64,000 nt of DNA from Aliirhizobium smilacinae (GCF_006335145.1 NZ_VDMN01000009.1:95669-159668); one strand, 5' to 3'; shown: positions 43,228 through 52,503, numbered from the stretch's first letter. Numbers and translations: made by a program. The notes: a model not told the origin generated them from the sequence alone.

Positions 43228-44037
43228 ATGACTATTCAACAGAGTGTCGGCGTATTTCGCGCGACCGCTGATGACGTGCAACCAGCATTGCGCGTCATCG
43301 AACTCAAGAAACAATTCGGCCCGGTCGAGGTTCTAAGAGGCGTATCTCTGACGGCCCGGCGCGGAGACGTGATCTCAATCCTGGGGAGCAGCGGATCAGG
43401 GAAGAGCACATTCCTGCGTTGCCTGAACTTTCTGGAGGCGCCTACTGACGGTGAAGTCTGGGTGTCAGGTCGGCATGTCAGGATGCGGGAAGGGGTTGCA
43501 GGACAGCGGGAGATAAATGCGCTTCGTGCCCGGCTCGGCATGGTCTTCCAGACATTCAACCTCTGGTCCCACAAAACGGTTCTCGACAACATCATTGAAG
43601 CGCCGGTCCACGTTCTCGGCCTCTCCAGGGGCGAGGCGATCGAACGCGCAGAGGCATTGCTCGTTAAGGTCGGGCTGGCGGATAGACGCAATGCCTACCC
43701 GTCGCATCTCTCCGGTGGGCAACAGCAGCGGATCGCCATTGCGCGGACGCTGGCGATGGAGCCGGAGATCCTGCTGTTTGATGAGCCTACATCAGCGCTC
43801 GATCCCGAATTGGTGGGTGAGGTCCTTAAGGTCATCCGGGCTCTGGCCGAGGAGGGGCGGACAATGCTCGTCGTGACGCATGAGCTCGGCTTTGCCAGGC
43901 AGGTGTCTGACCGCATCATGTTTCTACATCAGGGTCAGGTCGAAGAGGAAGGTAGCCCAGACACCGTCTTCGAAGACCCGTCCTCGCCGCGGCTGAGGCA
44001 GTTCCTGGCATCCCATGTCGGAGCCCTGCGGTCATGA
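43228..44037 (+). CDS. ATP-binding protein of a polar amino-acid/opine ABC importer
   Basis: 269 residues with Walker A GSSGSGKST at 53-61, Q-loop MVFQTFNLWSHKTVLDNI, signature LSGGQQQR, Walker B LLFDEPTSALD and H-loop VVTHELGFA. The sequence is of the HisP/GlnQ/OccP type. It is the first gene of a five-gene operon (ATPase, two permeases, racemase-like, binding protein) and overlaps the next gene by four bases. Confidence 0.95.
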   Translation: MTIQQSVGVFRATADDVQPALRVIELKKQFGPVEVLRGVSLTARRGDVISILGSSGSGKSTFLRCLNFLEAPTDGEVWVSGRHVRMREGVAGQREINALRARLGMVFQTFNLWSHKTVLDNIIEAPVHVLGLSRGEAIERAEALLVKVGLADRRNAYPSHLSGGQQQRIAIARTLAMEPEILLFDEPTSALDPELVGEVLKVIRALAEEGRTMLVVTHELGFARQVSDRIMFLHQGQVEEEGSPDTVFEDPSSPRLRQFLASHVGALRS

Positions 44038-44708
44038 TGAACATGCAGGGATTTGCCGACCAGATCGCGATCGGCGCCGTTACGACATTGCAAACCGCGG
44101 CGGCCAGCCTCGTGCTTGGCATCGGCCTCGGTCTGTGCGGGGCTGCTGCAAAACGCGCAAGCTCGCGAGCGACAAGATCAGTTGCTGGCGCCTACACAAC
44201 GATTGTGCGTGGTGTCCCAGAACTTCTCATCATCCTAATCCTGTATTTCGCAGGTACGGCCGCACTCTCGGCCCTGTTCGGCCGCTATCTCGAGGTCGAT
44301 GCGTTTGCTGCAGGTGTTTTTGCGCTGACGATAGTGTTCGGGGCTTACGCGACCGAAGTATTCAGGGCGGCCATCCAGGCGGTCCCGGCCGGACAGATCG
44401 AGGCCGCCCGGGCTCTCGGGTTGTCGAGGATATCAATCTGGCGCCTCGTCATTTTGCCGCAGATGTGGCGCTACGCATTGCCCGGCCTGGGAAATCTCTG
44501 GCTCACTCTTCTGAAAGACACGGCGCTGATCTCGGTTGTCGGGCTGGACGACCTGATGCGCAAGGCAAGCGTCGCAGCTGGAGTGACCCATGACCCGCTG
44601 ACATTCTATTCGGCCGCTGCCCTGGTCTATCTTTTGTTCACCTCAATATCGCTTGTTGCGCTCGCAGCCCTCGAGAGACGTTCGTATCGCGGCATTCGCA
44701 CCGCGTGA
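44034..44708 (+). CDS. ABC importer permease, HisQ/OccQ-type
   Basis: 224 residues, about five spans, with the amino-acid permease loop EVFRAAIQAVPAGQIEAARALGLSR (EAA motif) near 110-135. Family features YTTIVRGVPELLIILILYF and GNLWLTLLKDTALISVVGL are present. Pairs with the following permease to form the membrane channel. Starts within the last codon of the ATPase gene and ends 13 bases before the next start. Confidence 0.93.
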   Translation: MMNMQGFADQIAIGAVTTLQTAAASLVLGIGLGLCGAAAKRASSRATRSVAGAYTTIVRGVPELLIILILYFAGTAALSALFGRYLEVDAFAAGVFALTIVFGAYATEVFRAAIQAVPAGQIEAARALGLSRISIWRLVILPQMWRYALPGLGNLWLTLLKDTALISVVGLDDLMRKASVAAGVTHDPLTFYSAAALVYLLFTSISLVALAALERRSYRGIRTA

Positions 44709-44721
44709 TCGGAGAATAATC

Positions 44722-45483
44722 ATGAACCTGTCGCTCATCCTCGATGTGCTGCCGCTGCTCGCCGATAGCATGGTCCTTACGGCAAAACTGACTATAGCCT
44801 CGATCATCCTTGGCGCTTTTATTGCATTACCACTATCCCTGATGCGCGCGTCGTTGACGGCTTTCCTATCCTTTCCCGTCCTCGCCTACACATTCGTGTT
44901 TCGCGGCACGCCGCTGCTCATTCAGCTGTTCCTCGTTTATTACGGAGCAAGCCAGATGGATTGGATAAGGTCGAGTGCCGCCTGGTTCATTCTGAGGGAG
45001 CCATTCTGGTGTGCATTGATTGCGTTTTCGCTCAATCATGCGGCCTACACGACCGAGATCCTTCGCGGAGGGATCAGGGCAGTTCCGTTTGGCGACGTCG
45101 AGGCAGCTAAGGCGCTCGGCATGTCCTATGCGTTGCGAACGCGGCGAGTGGTTCTGCCGGCTGCGATCAGGCTCGCATTGCCTGCATATGCCAATGAAGT
45201 TGTGCTGATGTTGAAGGCAAGCTCGCTTGCAAGCACGATTACATTGATGGAGTTGACAGGCACCGCACGAAAGATCGTCGCGCAGACATTCTCTCCCTAT
45301 GAGGTCTTCATCTCTGCAGCGGTTATCTATCTCGGCATCACATTGGTGATCTCATACGCCTTTGCGCACCTCGAGCGGCATCTCGCGAAACATCAGCAGC
45401 GCAATGCCCAAACTGGAATGTTCTGGTTTGCCGAGATGATCGCAACTTTACGCCCGCGTTTGCGAGGGAGTGTGTCGCGATGA
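44722..45483 (+). CDS. ABC importer permease, HisM/OccM-type
   Basis: 253 residues from ATG 44722 with GGAGAA upstream; the longer in-frame reading overlaps the previous gene. It has five spans and the EAA loop (EILRGGIRAVPFGDVEAAKALG near 112-134), preceded by YTFVFRGTPLLIQLFLVYYG. The C-terminal 30 residues are an extra basic/aromatic extension. It overlaps the racemase-like gene by four bases. Confidence 0.93.
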   Translation: MNLSLILDVLPLLADSMVLTAKLTIASIILGAFIALPLSLMRASLTAFLSFPVLAYTFVFRGTPLLIQLFLVYYGASQMDWIRSSAAWFILREPFWCALIAFSLNHAAYTTEILRGGIRAVPFGDVEAAKALGMSYALRTRRVVLPAAIRLALPAYANEVVLMLKASSLASTITLMELTGTARKIVAQTFSPYEVFISAAVIYLGITLVISYAFAHLERHLAKHQQRNAQTGMFWFAEMIATLRPRLRGSVSR

Positions 45484-46640
45484 CGACGATGCTAAATTCA
45501 CGGCCGCTCCTCGACCAGACAGTTATGTGCGACGATGCAACCTTGCGAGGAAGTTGCTACGAGATTGATCTGGAGGCAATTCGGCATAATTATCGCCAGC
45601 TTCGAGCACATCTTGGCGGACACGTAAAAATCCATGCCTGTCTGAAACGGAACGGATATGGCTGCGGTGCAGGACCGGTCGCCGCCGCACTCGCAAGTGA
45701 AGGTACTTATGGCTTTGCCGTCGCATCGCTAATGGATGCGATTGCGATCCGACGCGAAGGCGTTTCAAATCCAGTTCTTCTTTATCCGGGCTCAGGCATA
45801 GCCGCGGCCCGAACGATTGACGCGCTTGGTCTGACGGTCAGCATTTCGAGTATCGACGAATTGCGGCAATGGAGATCGGTTATCGGGCGGCTACGTGTGT
45901 TCCTCAAGGTCGACCTGGGTTTTTTCCGTGCCGGAGCGACGCCGTTGTCTGTCTGTGAATTGCTTGCAGCGGCCGCGGATGATCCTCGGGTTTGCGTAGA
46001 GGGCATGTACGCCCATATGAGCGAACTTCCAACATCGGGAACGCGGGCTGCCCGAGAACAATTCGGCAGGATGCGTGCGATCGTCACGCGCGCGGAACGC
46101 CGTGGCCTTCGCCCGCCACTCGTCATGATGTCGAGCACTGACGGCGTGTTGAACCATCCGGAGATGGACTTTGATGCCGTCGATCCGGGGGCTCTGTTCT
46201 TCGGCGTCGCGGAAGGGACCAAGGGGCCTCGCTCAATGCCTTTGCAACCTGCGCTGAAGACTGTTCGCACACGGCTGGTATCGGTCAAGCGCACGGATCG
46301 ATCGCTTGGGACCGTTCCAGATGTTGCCGGATTGCGTCGAGGAATGCTGCTTGGCGTTATCGGAATGGGATGGGGAGATGGCCTGCCCAGGCAACTCCCG
46401 CCAAACATCACCGCGCTCGTGAGAGGACGACGTGCGCGACTTCTACCACCCAGCCATCTCGAACACATTCGGATCGACTTGAGCGATGTCCCTGACGCTC
46501 GCTTTGGCGATGAAGTCGTACTGCTCGGAAAACAGGGAGATCAAACGATCACCCATGAAGAGATTGCATTCCAATGGGGAACGGACGTCGTCGGGCTCTA
46601 CGGCCTGCTTCGGGATCACATCCCGAAAATCTACCTCTAA
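45480..46640 (+). CDS. Alanine-racemase-like PLP protein lacking the catalytic tyrosine
   Basis: 386 residues with the fold-type III PLP barrel and C-terminal beta domain of alanine racemase. The PLP lysine is kept (K56 in ACLKRNGYGCG; typical VVKADAYGHG). The VSYGATY segment that carries the second catalytic base (Tyr265 in the Geobacillus enzyme) aligns here with RSLGTVPD, putting Leu276 in its place, and the MDQ motif is replaced by SHLEH. The following GMGWGDGLPRQL is retained. It probably acts on another amino acid or runs a one-base reaction (inference). Embedded in the ABC importer operon. Confidence 0.85.
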   Translation: MTTMLNSRPLLDQTVMCDDATLRGSCYEIDLEAIRHNYRQLRAHLGGHVKIHACLKRNGYGCGAGPVAAALASEGTYGFAVASLMDAIAIRREGVSNPVLLYPGSGIAAARTIDALGLTVSISSIDELRQWRSVIGRLRVFLKVDLGFFRAGATPLSVCELLAAAADDPRVCVEGMYAHMSELPTSGTRAAREQFGRMRAIVTRAERRGLRPPLVMMSSTDGVLNHPEMDFDAVDPGALFFGVAEGTKGPRSMPLQPALKTVRTRLVSVKRTDRSLGTVPDVAGLRRGMLLGVIGMGWGDGLPRQLPPNITALVRGRRARLLPPSHLEHIRIDLSDVPDARFGDEVVLLGKQGDQTITHEEIAFQWGTDVVGLYGLLRDHIPKIYL

Positions 46641-46665
46641 GCAAACCAACAAGAAGGGGAATATC

Positions 46666-47505
46666 ATGAGAAGATACATCATCGTAATTCTGCTGTCCTT
46701 GATTCCAACGGTTGCGTCGCAGGCGAATGCGCAGCAGGAAAGGCATGTTAGGATCGCGACCGAGGGCGCATTCCCGCCCTGGAACGCGGTCGATAATTCC
46801 GGCCAGGCAATCGGCTTCGATATCGATGTCGGCAAAGCAGTCTGCGAGCGCGCCAGGCTCAAGTGTGATTTCGTTACTCAAGCTTGGGACGGAATTATTC
46901 CGGCGCTGACAGTGGGGAAGTTCGACGCTATCATGGCGGGCATGTCGATCACCGAAAAGCGGAGGCAAGTCATCGCGTTTTCGCGGCCTTATGCCCTGAC
47001 GTCCAACTATTTCGTCGTCGCTCGGTCCAGCGATATTGCACCGCTCGGTTCTGATACAAAGATCGATCTTTCGGCCAATTCAGAAGAGAACAATGCGTTA
47101 CTACGGACACTAAAAACACATCTGCGGGGCAAGGTGATCGGCGTGCAGGGCTCGACCAACGCCGAAGCGTTCGTCCACGAGTATTTCGGTGAGGCCGTCG
47201 AGATCCGTATTTACGACAAGCAGGATAATCTTAATCTCGATCTCGTAGCAGGCCGCATAGACGCCGGACTGGCCGATTTCTCGGTATGGAAGAGCTTTCT
47301 AGATACGGCGGATGGTGCTGCGGTTGAGCTTTACGGACCTCGTCTGTCAGGCGGCCTCTTTGGCCCCGGTATCGGTATCGGCTTGCGAAAAACCGACGAC
47401 GAGCTTGCTGCTAGATTTGATGATGCACTTGTATCCATTTCCCTCGACGGAACATTGAGGCAGATTAGTCTTCAATGGTTTGGAGCTGATCTCGTATCGC
47501 AATAA
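46666..47505 (+). CDS. Periplasmic binding protein, family 3 (amino acid/opine)
   Basis: 279 residues from ATG 46666 (AAGGGG upstream). A signal peptide ends near QANAQQ. Family-3 features: VRIATEGAFPPWNAVDNSGQ, GFDIDVGKAVCERAR, WDGIIPALTVGKFDAIMAGMSIT, then VIGVQGSTNAEAFV and FGPGIGIGLRKTDDEL. This last block is like OccT/NocT/HisJ-type proteins. It captures the ligand for the upstream permeases and ATPase. The ligand could be a basic amino acid or opine-like compound. Last gene of the operon; a hairpin follows at 47573. Confidence 0.93.
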   Translation: MRRYIIVILLSLIPTVASQANAQQERHVRIATEGAFPPWNAVDNSGQAIGFDIDVGKAVCERARLKCDFVTQAWDGIIPALTVGKFDAIMAGMSITEKRRQVIAFSRPYALTSNYFVVARSSDIAPLGSDTKIDLSANSEENNALLRTLKTHLRGKVIGVQGSTNAEAFVHEYFGEAVEIRIYDKQDNLNLDLVAGRIDAGLADFSVWKSFLDTADGAAVELYGPRLSGGLFGPGIGIGLRKTDDELAARFDDALVSISLDGTLRQISLQWFGADLVSQ

Positions 47506-47572
47506 CCTGGCGACATCGGTATAAAATATGACTCCCTGATCCCGATCTGATCCTTTGGCGTTAAACTCGAAG

Positions 47573-47599
47573 GAGGGCTCCACCGATGGCGGAGCCCTC
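47573..47599 (+). terminator. Hairpin after the ABC operon
   Basis: A perfect 9-bp stem: GAGGGCTCC (47573-47581) with GGAGCCCTC (47591-47599), loop of nine bases. No T-run follows, so it may be a weak or factor-assisted terminator or an mRNA-stabilising end. It lies 68 bases after the binding-protein stop. Confidence 0.5.
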
Positions 47600-47993
47600 T
47601 CGACGTCAATTCCGGGTGGCTCAGGACCACATAAGCTCCAGAGCGCGTTCCCTTTCTACTTCAGCAAATGTTGCATTTTAGCCCAGAACGATTTGACTGG
47701 CGGGAACTTCTAAATTTGTCGGTTGGCGAAGAACGCTGGCCACTCAAAATCACCGCTCGATTCATCAAGCGAGGTAGGTCTACCGAAGGTTAGGTGGATG
47801 GAACTTCGCCGTTGCTGGCAGATTGGACATTGCCACTTCAAGTTTGCATATCTACCGAAGCGGTGACGCTCGGCATAGTTATCTGCACATGGTGCCGTTT
47901 CGCAGGCTCAAATAGACGAAAAGGCTGGTCTTACGGATTGACATCTCGTAATGGCGAAACAAATGCTTTTGCGCCTGACAGAGGAGAACACTG
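47600..47993. other. Intergenic region upstream of the first SyrB-like gene
   Basis: 394 bases without a convincing gene. It contains GGAAC at 47800-47804, 18 bases, then TT at 47823-47824, an RpoE2-type promoter pattern facing the SyrB-like gene 170 bases downstream. At this distance a chance match is quite possible. An AGAGGAG ribosome site for the SyrB-like gene lies at about 47979-47985. Confidence 0.4.
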
Positions 47994-48398
47994 ATGGCCG
48001 ACGAAACGACTACCGCAAACCCAAACGGCGTCACGACCGATACGCCTGCTGCAGCCCCTGCTGCAAAGAAGGTGCGTGCACCGCGCCGCCCGAAGGCCGT
48101 CGCAGAAGCAGCTACCGCTGACGTGTCCGCCGCGGCGCCGGAAACGCCGGCCAAGAAGACCCGCGCCAAGCGTGGCTCCAAACAGGTTGCCGCCAAGGCA
48201 GAAAAGAGTGTTGCAGAGCCTAAGGCGGCTATCCGCGTGCCACGCGCCACAAAGGCTGCATCTGCACCGGTCACTGCCGGCGACGATATCGGCGATCTGA
48301 TCAAGCTCGAGGAAGAAAACAAACAACTACGCAAACAGCTTTCCGAAAAGCTGCGCGCGGAAAATGCCGATCTGCGCAAGCGCCTCGGTCAGGGTTGA
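47994..48398 (+). CDS. SyrB-like protein 1, 134 aa
   Basis: 134 residues. The first 95 residues are Ala/Lys/Pro/Arg rich (AAKKVRAPRRPKAVAEAA, PAKKTRAKRGSKQ), like a disordered nucleic-acid-binding tail. The last 38 (IKLEEENKQLRKQLSEKLRAE, then NADLRKRLG) form a heptad coiled coil. This is the architecture of S. meliloti SyrB, a repressor of syrM. DNA binding and targets here are inferred. The two next-door genes at 48531 and 52504 share the C-terminal coil. Confidence 0.85.
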   Translation: MADETTTANPNGVTTDTPAAAPAAKKVRAPRRPKAVAEAATADVSAAAPETPAKKTRAKRGSKQVAAKAEKSVAEPKAAIRVPRATKAASAPVTAGDDIGDLIKLEEENKQLRKQLSEKLRAENADLRKRLGQG

Positions 48399-48530
48399 TA
48401 GCGGGCGTCAGGGTTTCGATCTATCACGAAAGCCCTACATCCCGATGCAAGTTCGCCGGGCCTGTAATCAGGCCCGGTCAATCCGATCCGCTGCAACGCG
48501 ACGCTGCAGCCATGCCAAGGTTAGAATGCG

Positions 48531-49130
48531 ATGAGAACACCATGGAGATTTGTAGCTGACCTGGTATCACGTAAGCCGAAAGCGCACGTAACCGACGACA
48601 ATCGCCCGCACGCGACAGAGACACCGGCTCTTGAGTATCGACCAGCTGTTGAAGAGACATTTGAATCTGCGTCTTCTGAACATGCCGTTGAGGTCGGGCA
48701 ACCGAACGAAGCAGAAGCTCCCACCTCGGCGCCAGATCTAATCCCAGAGACCCCGACAGAAACAGGACAAACCGGCCGTGCGCTGACCGCGACAGCTCCC
48801 TCTGTCGCAGCCGATGACGCGGTCTTAACACCCGCGGCGGTCGAGAGTGTCAACGTTTCTCATGTTGCCCTACAGGATAATCCCGATCGTCTCGTAACTC
48901 CTCGAAAGGTAGCAAGACCGAAAAAAGCCAACTCACCCGATTCGAATGAAATTGAAGTCAGCAAGGCGGATGCGGACGCAGCAGCTCCAGGGGGCAAACC
49001 GAAGACAATAGTCGAGGAAATGACAGCGCTCGACACAGAGGTAGAGATTTTACGTCGGCAGCTTTCGATAAAGCTAGCCGAGCAGAATGCCCTATTGCGC
49101 AAGATGCTCGAAAGGTTTGAGAGAAACTAA
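48531..49130 (+). CDS. SyrB-like protein 2, 199 aa
   Basis: 199 residues. An acidic, Pro/Thr/Ala-rich N-terminal region of 150 residues with no obvious fold, a short basic patch (TPRKVARPKKAN at about 124-135), then a C-terminal coil TEVEILRRQLSIKLAEQNALL followed by RKMLERFERN. The coil closely resembles those of the genes at 47994 and 52504. It starts 132 bases after SyrB-like 1. Function unknown; dimerisation through the coil is likely. Confidence 0.75.
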   Translation: MRTPWRFVADLVSRKPKAHVTDDNRPHATETPALEYRPAVEETFESASSEHAVEVGQPNEAEAPTSAPDLIPETPTETGQTGRALTATAPSVAADDAVLTPAAVESVNVSHVALQDNPDRLVTPRKVARPKKANSPDSNEIEVSKADADAAAPGGKPKTIVEEMTALDTEVEILRRQLSIKLAEQNALLRKMLERFERN

Positions 49131-49323
49131 CCGGAAAGCGCTAAAGTCTCGGAGAGCCCGAATGCCGGGGATGGTACGGAGGCAAACAGCACGAGGAGCA
49201 CTCGCTCCGTTTCGTCCGTCCATTCCTGATCGACAAGGCAATAAGCGGTTTACTTATTGGCCATAGGGTCCGAACCAAGTGTCTATCCGCTGCGCAATTT
49301 CCATAGTTTTCGGGCAATTTTGA

Positions 49324-50793
49324 ATGACCACGACATTTGATTCCGATATTTTCAATCTCGCGCCAATCGCCATGTGGATCGAAGATTTCAGCGAGGTGAA
49401 TACGCTGTTCGATCAATGGCGCGCAGAGGGCGTCACCGACATCAGGTCCTTCCTGGCGCAGGATCGCGATCGCATCGTTGCATGCTCGACCAGGATCCGG
49501 ATCCTCGACGTGAACGCCAAGACGCTCGAACTGTTTGAAGCTGACAGCCTGGAGCATCTGAGATCAAACATCGCCTCGGTTTTTCGGGACGATATGCTGG
49601 ACACCCATATCAACGAACTGGCTGCGCTGTTCGAAGGAGAGAGGACTTTCTCCAGCACGACGGTGAACTACACGATCTCGGGCCGGCGGCTTGATATCCA
49701 GTTGCGTGGCGCCGTCCTTCCTGGCCACGAGGAAGCTCTCGACAAGCTGTTGCTCACGACCGAGGATATCACGGCTCGCGAGGACGCAAGACGCGCAGAG
49801 GCCGAGCAGCGCCTACAGGCGGAGGGCGTGTTTGAGCATTCGCCCGTGTCACTGTGGATCGAAGACTTCAGCCGGATCCGTGCCCTTACTGAGGATATTC
49901 GCGACCGTGGTATTACCGACTTCCGGACGTTCATGGATGTGCACCCGGAATTCGTGCATCAATGCATGAGCGAGATCGGTGTCATCGACGTCAACCAGGC
50001 AACGCTGGATCTTTTCTGCGCGAAGGATCGCACCGATCTGCTGCAGCGTCTGGGCGAGGTCTTTCGTGATGACATGGAAAAGCCGTTCCGCGAACAGCTG
50101 ATGGAACTGTGGAACGGCAATCTCTTCCACCATCGTGAAGTCATCAACTACGCGCTGGACGGATCGGTGCGCCATATTCTCCTGCATTTTTCCGTTTTTC
50201 CAGGCCACGAGAAGGACTGGTCGCGCGTCCAGGTGGCGCTAGCCGACATCACGGCACGTAAGAAGGCAGAAGCCTATCTCGAATATCTCGGCAAACACGA
50301 TGTCCTGACCAAGCTGTATAATCGTGCTTTCTATGCCGACGAGATGAACCGGCTGGAGCGCAAGTCGCTGCGGCCCGTGTCGGCAATCGTCATCGATCTC
50401 AATGGCCTGAAGGAGGCCAACGATCAGCTTGGCCATGACGCCGGCGATGGACTGCTTCGGCGCTTCGGTGAAATTCTCAACGGCGCCGTCTCGGCACCAA
50501 ACCACGCCTGCCGGATCGGTGGCGACGAATTTGCAGTGCTCCTCCCAGGTGCCGATGCCAAGGCTGCCGGCACGATGATAGAAACCATCACGGAGCTATT
50601 GAAGATCAACAACCAGTTTTATTCCAACGCACCGCTCAGTATGTCCTATGGCGTCGCGACCAGCGAAGCGGGAGAAACGATGGAAGCGGTGGTCAGACGC
50701 GCAGACGCATTGATGTACGACCATAAGAAGGCACATTACGCCAACTCAGATATATCGGGCGAGGAATTGCGCAATAGGGCGCGCCCACGCTAA
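49324..50793 (+). CDS. PAS-PAS-GGDEF diguanylate cyclase
   Basis: 489 residues. Two tandem related sensor repeats of about 145 residues each: APIAMWIEDFSEVNTLFDQW... and SPVSLWIEDFSRIRALTEDI..., both continuing into ILDVN/VIDVN and ending in a TxEDITAREDA or LADITARKKA linker typical of PAS domains. The GGDEF domain follows (HDVLTKLYNRAFY, AIVIDLNGLKEANDQLGHDAGD, RIGGDEFAVLLPGAD with GGDEF at 399-403), so c-di-GMP synthesis is likely. The RxxD inhibitory site is not present before GGDEF. Soluble; cytoplasmic sensing. Start TTG/ATG near 49324 is ATG in context TTTTGAATG. Confidence 0.92.
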   Translation: MTTTFDSDIFNLAPIAMWIEDFSEVNTLFDQWRAEGVTDIRSFLAQDRDRIVACSTRIRILDVNAKTLELFEADSLEHLRSNIASVFRDDMLDTHINELAALFEGERTFSSTTVNYTISGRRLDIQLRGAVLPGHEEALDKLLLTTEDITAREDARRAEAEQRLQAEGVFEHSPVSLWIEDFSRIRALTEDIRDRGITDFRTFMDVHPEFVHQCMSEIGVIDVNQATLDLFCAKDRTDLLQRLGEVFRDDMEKPFREQLMELWNGNLFHHREVINYALDGSVRHILLHFSVFPGHEKDWSRVQVALADITARKKAEAYLEYLGKHDVLTKLYNRAFYADEMNRLERKSLRPVSAIVIDLNGLKEANDQLGHDAGDGLLRRFGEILNGAVSAPNHACRIGGDEFAVLLPGADAKAAGTMIETITELLKINNQFYSNAPLSMSYGVATSEAGETMEAVVRRADALMYDHKKAHYANSDISGEELRNRARPR

Positions 50794-51162
50794 TCCGGTT
50801 GCCGGAAGGGACCTCGTTCGACCGCGACAAATTATCCTTCGGGCCGCGTCAGAGAAGATCTAAGAAATTGTCCGATGAGGATGATCTTTTCGCAGATACT
50901 GGACGGCGATCCAAACCTCGCCAGCCACCGGATCGACCGGCGCAAGTCCGAGATCCGGAAGTACCCCGAGAAGAGTGTCGAAGTGTTCAGCATAGCGACG
51001 CCCAAGGGGCGGGAACGAGGGAATACTCGACACGATTTTTCCCGACAAAGGTAGGCGCAGGAGGCTTTGGCAGAGCAGAAGCCGGGACCGACTGCACCCG
51101 GCAAAATCGTTCGGCAATCTGCGCCTTCCACAAGGCGCTCTTTCTCTGTCGCCTTTTTCGTT
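50794..51162. other. Intergenic region, no supported gene
   Basis: 369 bases between the cyclase gene and the minus-strand 51163 gene. Several overlapping open frames exist on both strands, none with a ribosome site plus plausible composition. No repeat or hairpin stands out. Confidence 0.45.
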
Positions 51163-51480
51163 CTATCCGCGACCTGTCACAAGCAAGCGAGCATTCCGGA
51201 TGATCCGTCCCAATAGAGACGGCTGGCTTGTATCAATCGACAATGCCACGTCTTCAGACACTGGCTGCATCACCTCATCGAATACGGGGGGGATCCTCGC
51301 AACCTCGATTTGGGTCGCGATCGCCGCCGCGACGGCGACATGGGTCACCGTCCTTTCATCTGATTTTACGCCGACTGTGAGCCGCCCGCCGGCACGGATC
51401 TTATCCACCGCTTTCTGGGCGGCGGCCTGTACATCGTCGGCTTCGACGAGGGAGGTCTGTGTGACAAGATAAAATGGCAT
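51163..51480 (-). CDS. Hypothetical protein, 105 aa
   Basis: 105 residues from ATG 51480 (MPFYLVTQTSLVEADDVQAA). The N-terminal 45 residues have a beta-helix-beta pattern with AAQKAVDKIRAGGRLTVGVKSDE, followed by TVTHVAVAAAIATQ and a basic C-terminal end (RIIRNARLLVTGRG). The composition looks like a real soluble protein. A reading nine residues longer starts at 51507. No domain recognised, and it stands alone. Confidence 0.6.
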   Translation of the reverse strand: MPFYLVTQTSLVEADDVQAAAQKAVDKIRAGGRLTVGVKSDERTVTHVAVAAAIATQIEVARIPPVFDEVMQPVSEDVALSIDTSQPSLLGRIIRNARLLVTGRG

Positions 51481-51903
51481 GGGTTCCGAGCTTTTTCCGT
51501 CATGCATTTCATTGTCAAAGTGTCTTGGTCAAGGCACAGGCGGGCCAATCAGAGCGACGGACGATAAAAATAATGCGTCCTCGCTGTTGCCTCAAACTAC
51601 TAAGTCCGATTCAGGTCAATGAAGACGCTACGATCCAATCTTCTTCTCAACGCCATCCAAGCTCAGGCCCTCATTTTGCAATTCTCAATCCGTGGCGAAT
51701 GAAGCAAAAAGGGTGCTCGACCCAGATGGGAGTGCTTTTTTTGCTCCCGGGTATCGCCAAATACCACGGCGAAATCCCGCGGACAGGACAATTGTGAACA
51801 GGGATGCTTCTGGAGATATTGTTGACGGATGACAATTTCATGTCGCGATGGAAGGTTTCGGCTGATAGACCGCGCCGCTATCCAACGTGTTGAGTGAGAT
51901 GAC
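51481..51903. other. Intergenic region, no supported gene
   Basis: 423 bases, more AT-rich than the flanks. It has a possible hairpin at about 51717-51750 (ACCC, then GGGAG, a T-rich loop, CTCCC, GGGT). A plus-strand open frame (51474-51797) has no ribosome site and unlikely composition. Confidence 0.4.
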
Positions 51904-52146
51904 ATGGCCATCAGTCCCGAAGCCCGCAGAGCTATCGCAAAACGCGCAATCGATCGTGCGGCGGCTCGAGGCGAGCCTATCGATGAAGATCCCGCTGTCG
52001 TTGCTTTGCTGGAGGAGTGGATACGCGGCGAGATTGAAATGAAGACGATGCGCGACTCCTATCTCGATATACTCGCGCTTCGGGAAGCCGAGCGCCGGGG
52101 CCGTTTTTCAAAAGTGCAAGTACGATCGGAGCCCGACGCTTCCTGA
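51904..52146 (+). CDS. Hypothetical protein, 80 aa
   Basis: 80 residues, helical and charged: PEARRAIAKRAIDRAAARGE, DPAVVALLEEWIRGEIEMKTM, then DSYLDILALREAERRGRFS. A GAGTGAGAT sequence precedes the ATG. The pattern of amphipathic helices suggests a small soluble protein, perhaps a DNA- or protein-binding accessory. No family recognised. Confidence 0.55.
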   Translation: MAISPEARRAIAKRAIDRAAARGEPIDEDPAVVALLEEWIRGEIEMKTMRDSYLDILALREAERRGRFSKVQVRSEPDAS

Positions 52147-52503
52147 TTGTCGATAGACTCCGGTCTACCGCTAATGCAGCCTCCGGTTCTGCATCAGAAA
52201 TAACGTCGATGCCAGTTCATCGTCGCCATCCCGAGGTCACTTGCGCTTGGCGTCAAGCTCGGTGGCGAACTGGACGGTACGGCCCGATGCCGGACAGGCA
52301 GGAGATAAACCGACGATTGGCAGCTTCCTTCGCTCTATCGTAGGGTCACAATTGTGACACAGGCATCACCTACGGAAATTCGCCTCAGCCAAGGTTGAGC
52401 AGCCGTTGATTTCGGCTATCCTGTGTTAACATTGTCAAACACGCGTATCGTGGAAGCGCTCTTTACGGCGCGCTTGACGTCTCGTCAGACGCAGGAAAGT
52501 AAC
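52147..52503. other. Intergenic region upstream of SyrB-like protein 3
   Basis: 357 bases. An in-frame extension of the following gene reaches GTG 52423, but no ribosome site precedes it. Nothing else is recognisable; promoter expected here. Confidence 0.4.

Noticed and set aside
43228..47505. Assignment of the ABC operon as octopine or nopaline uptake
   Set aside because: Sequence type is compatible, but no opine oxidase or other catabolic genes are adjacent, so the ligand was left open.
50799..51203. 134-aa plus-strand open frame after the diguanylate cyclase
   Set aside because: Arg/Ser/Pro-rich out-of-frame type composition, no ribosome site, and overlap with the more plausible minus-strand 51163 gene.
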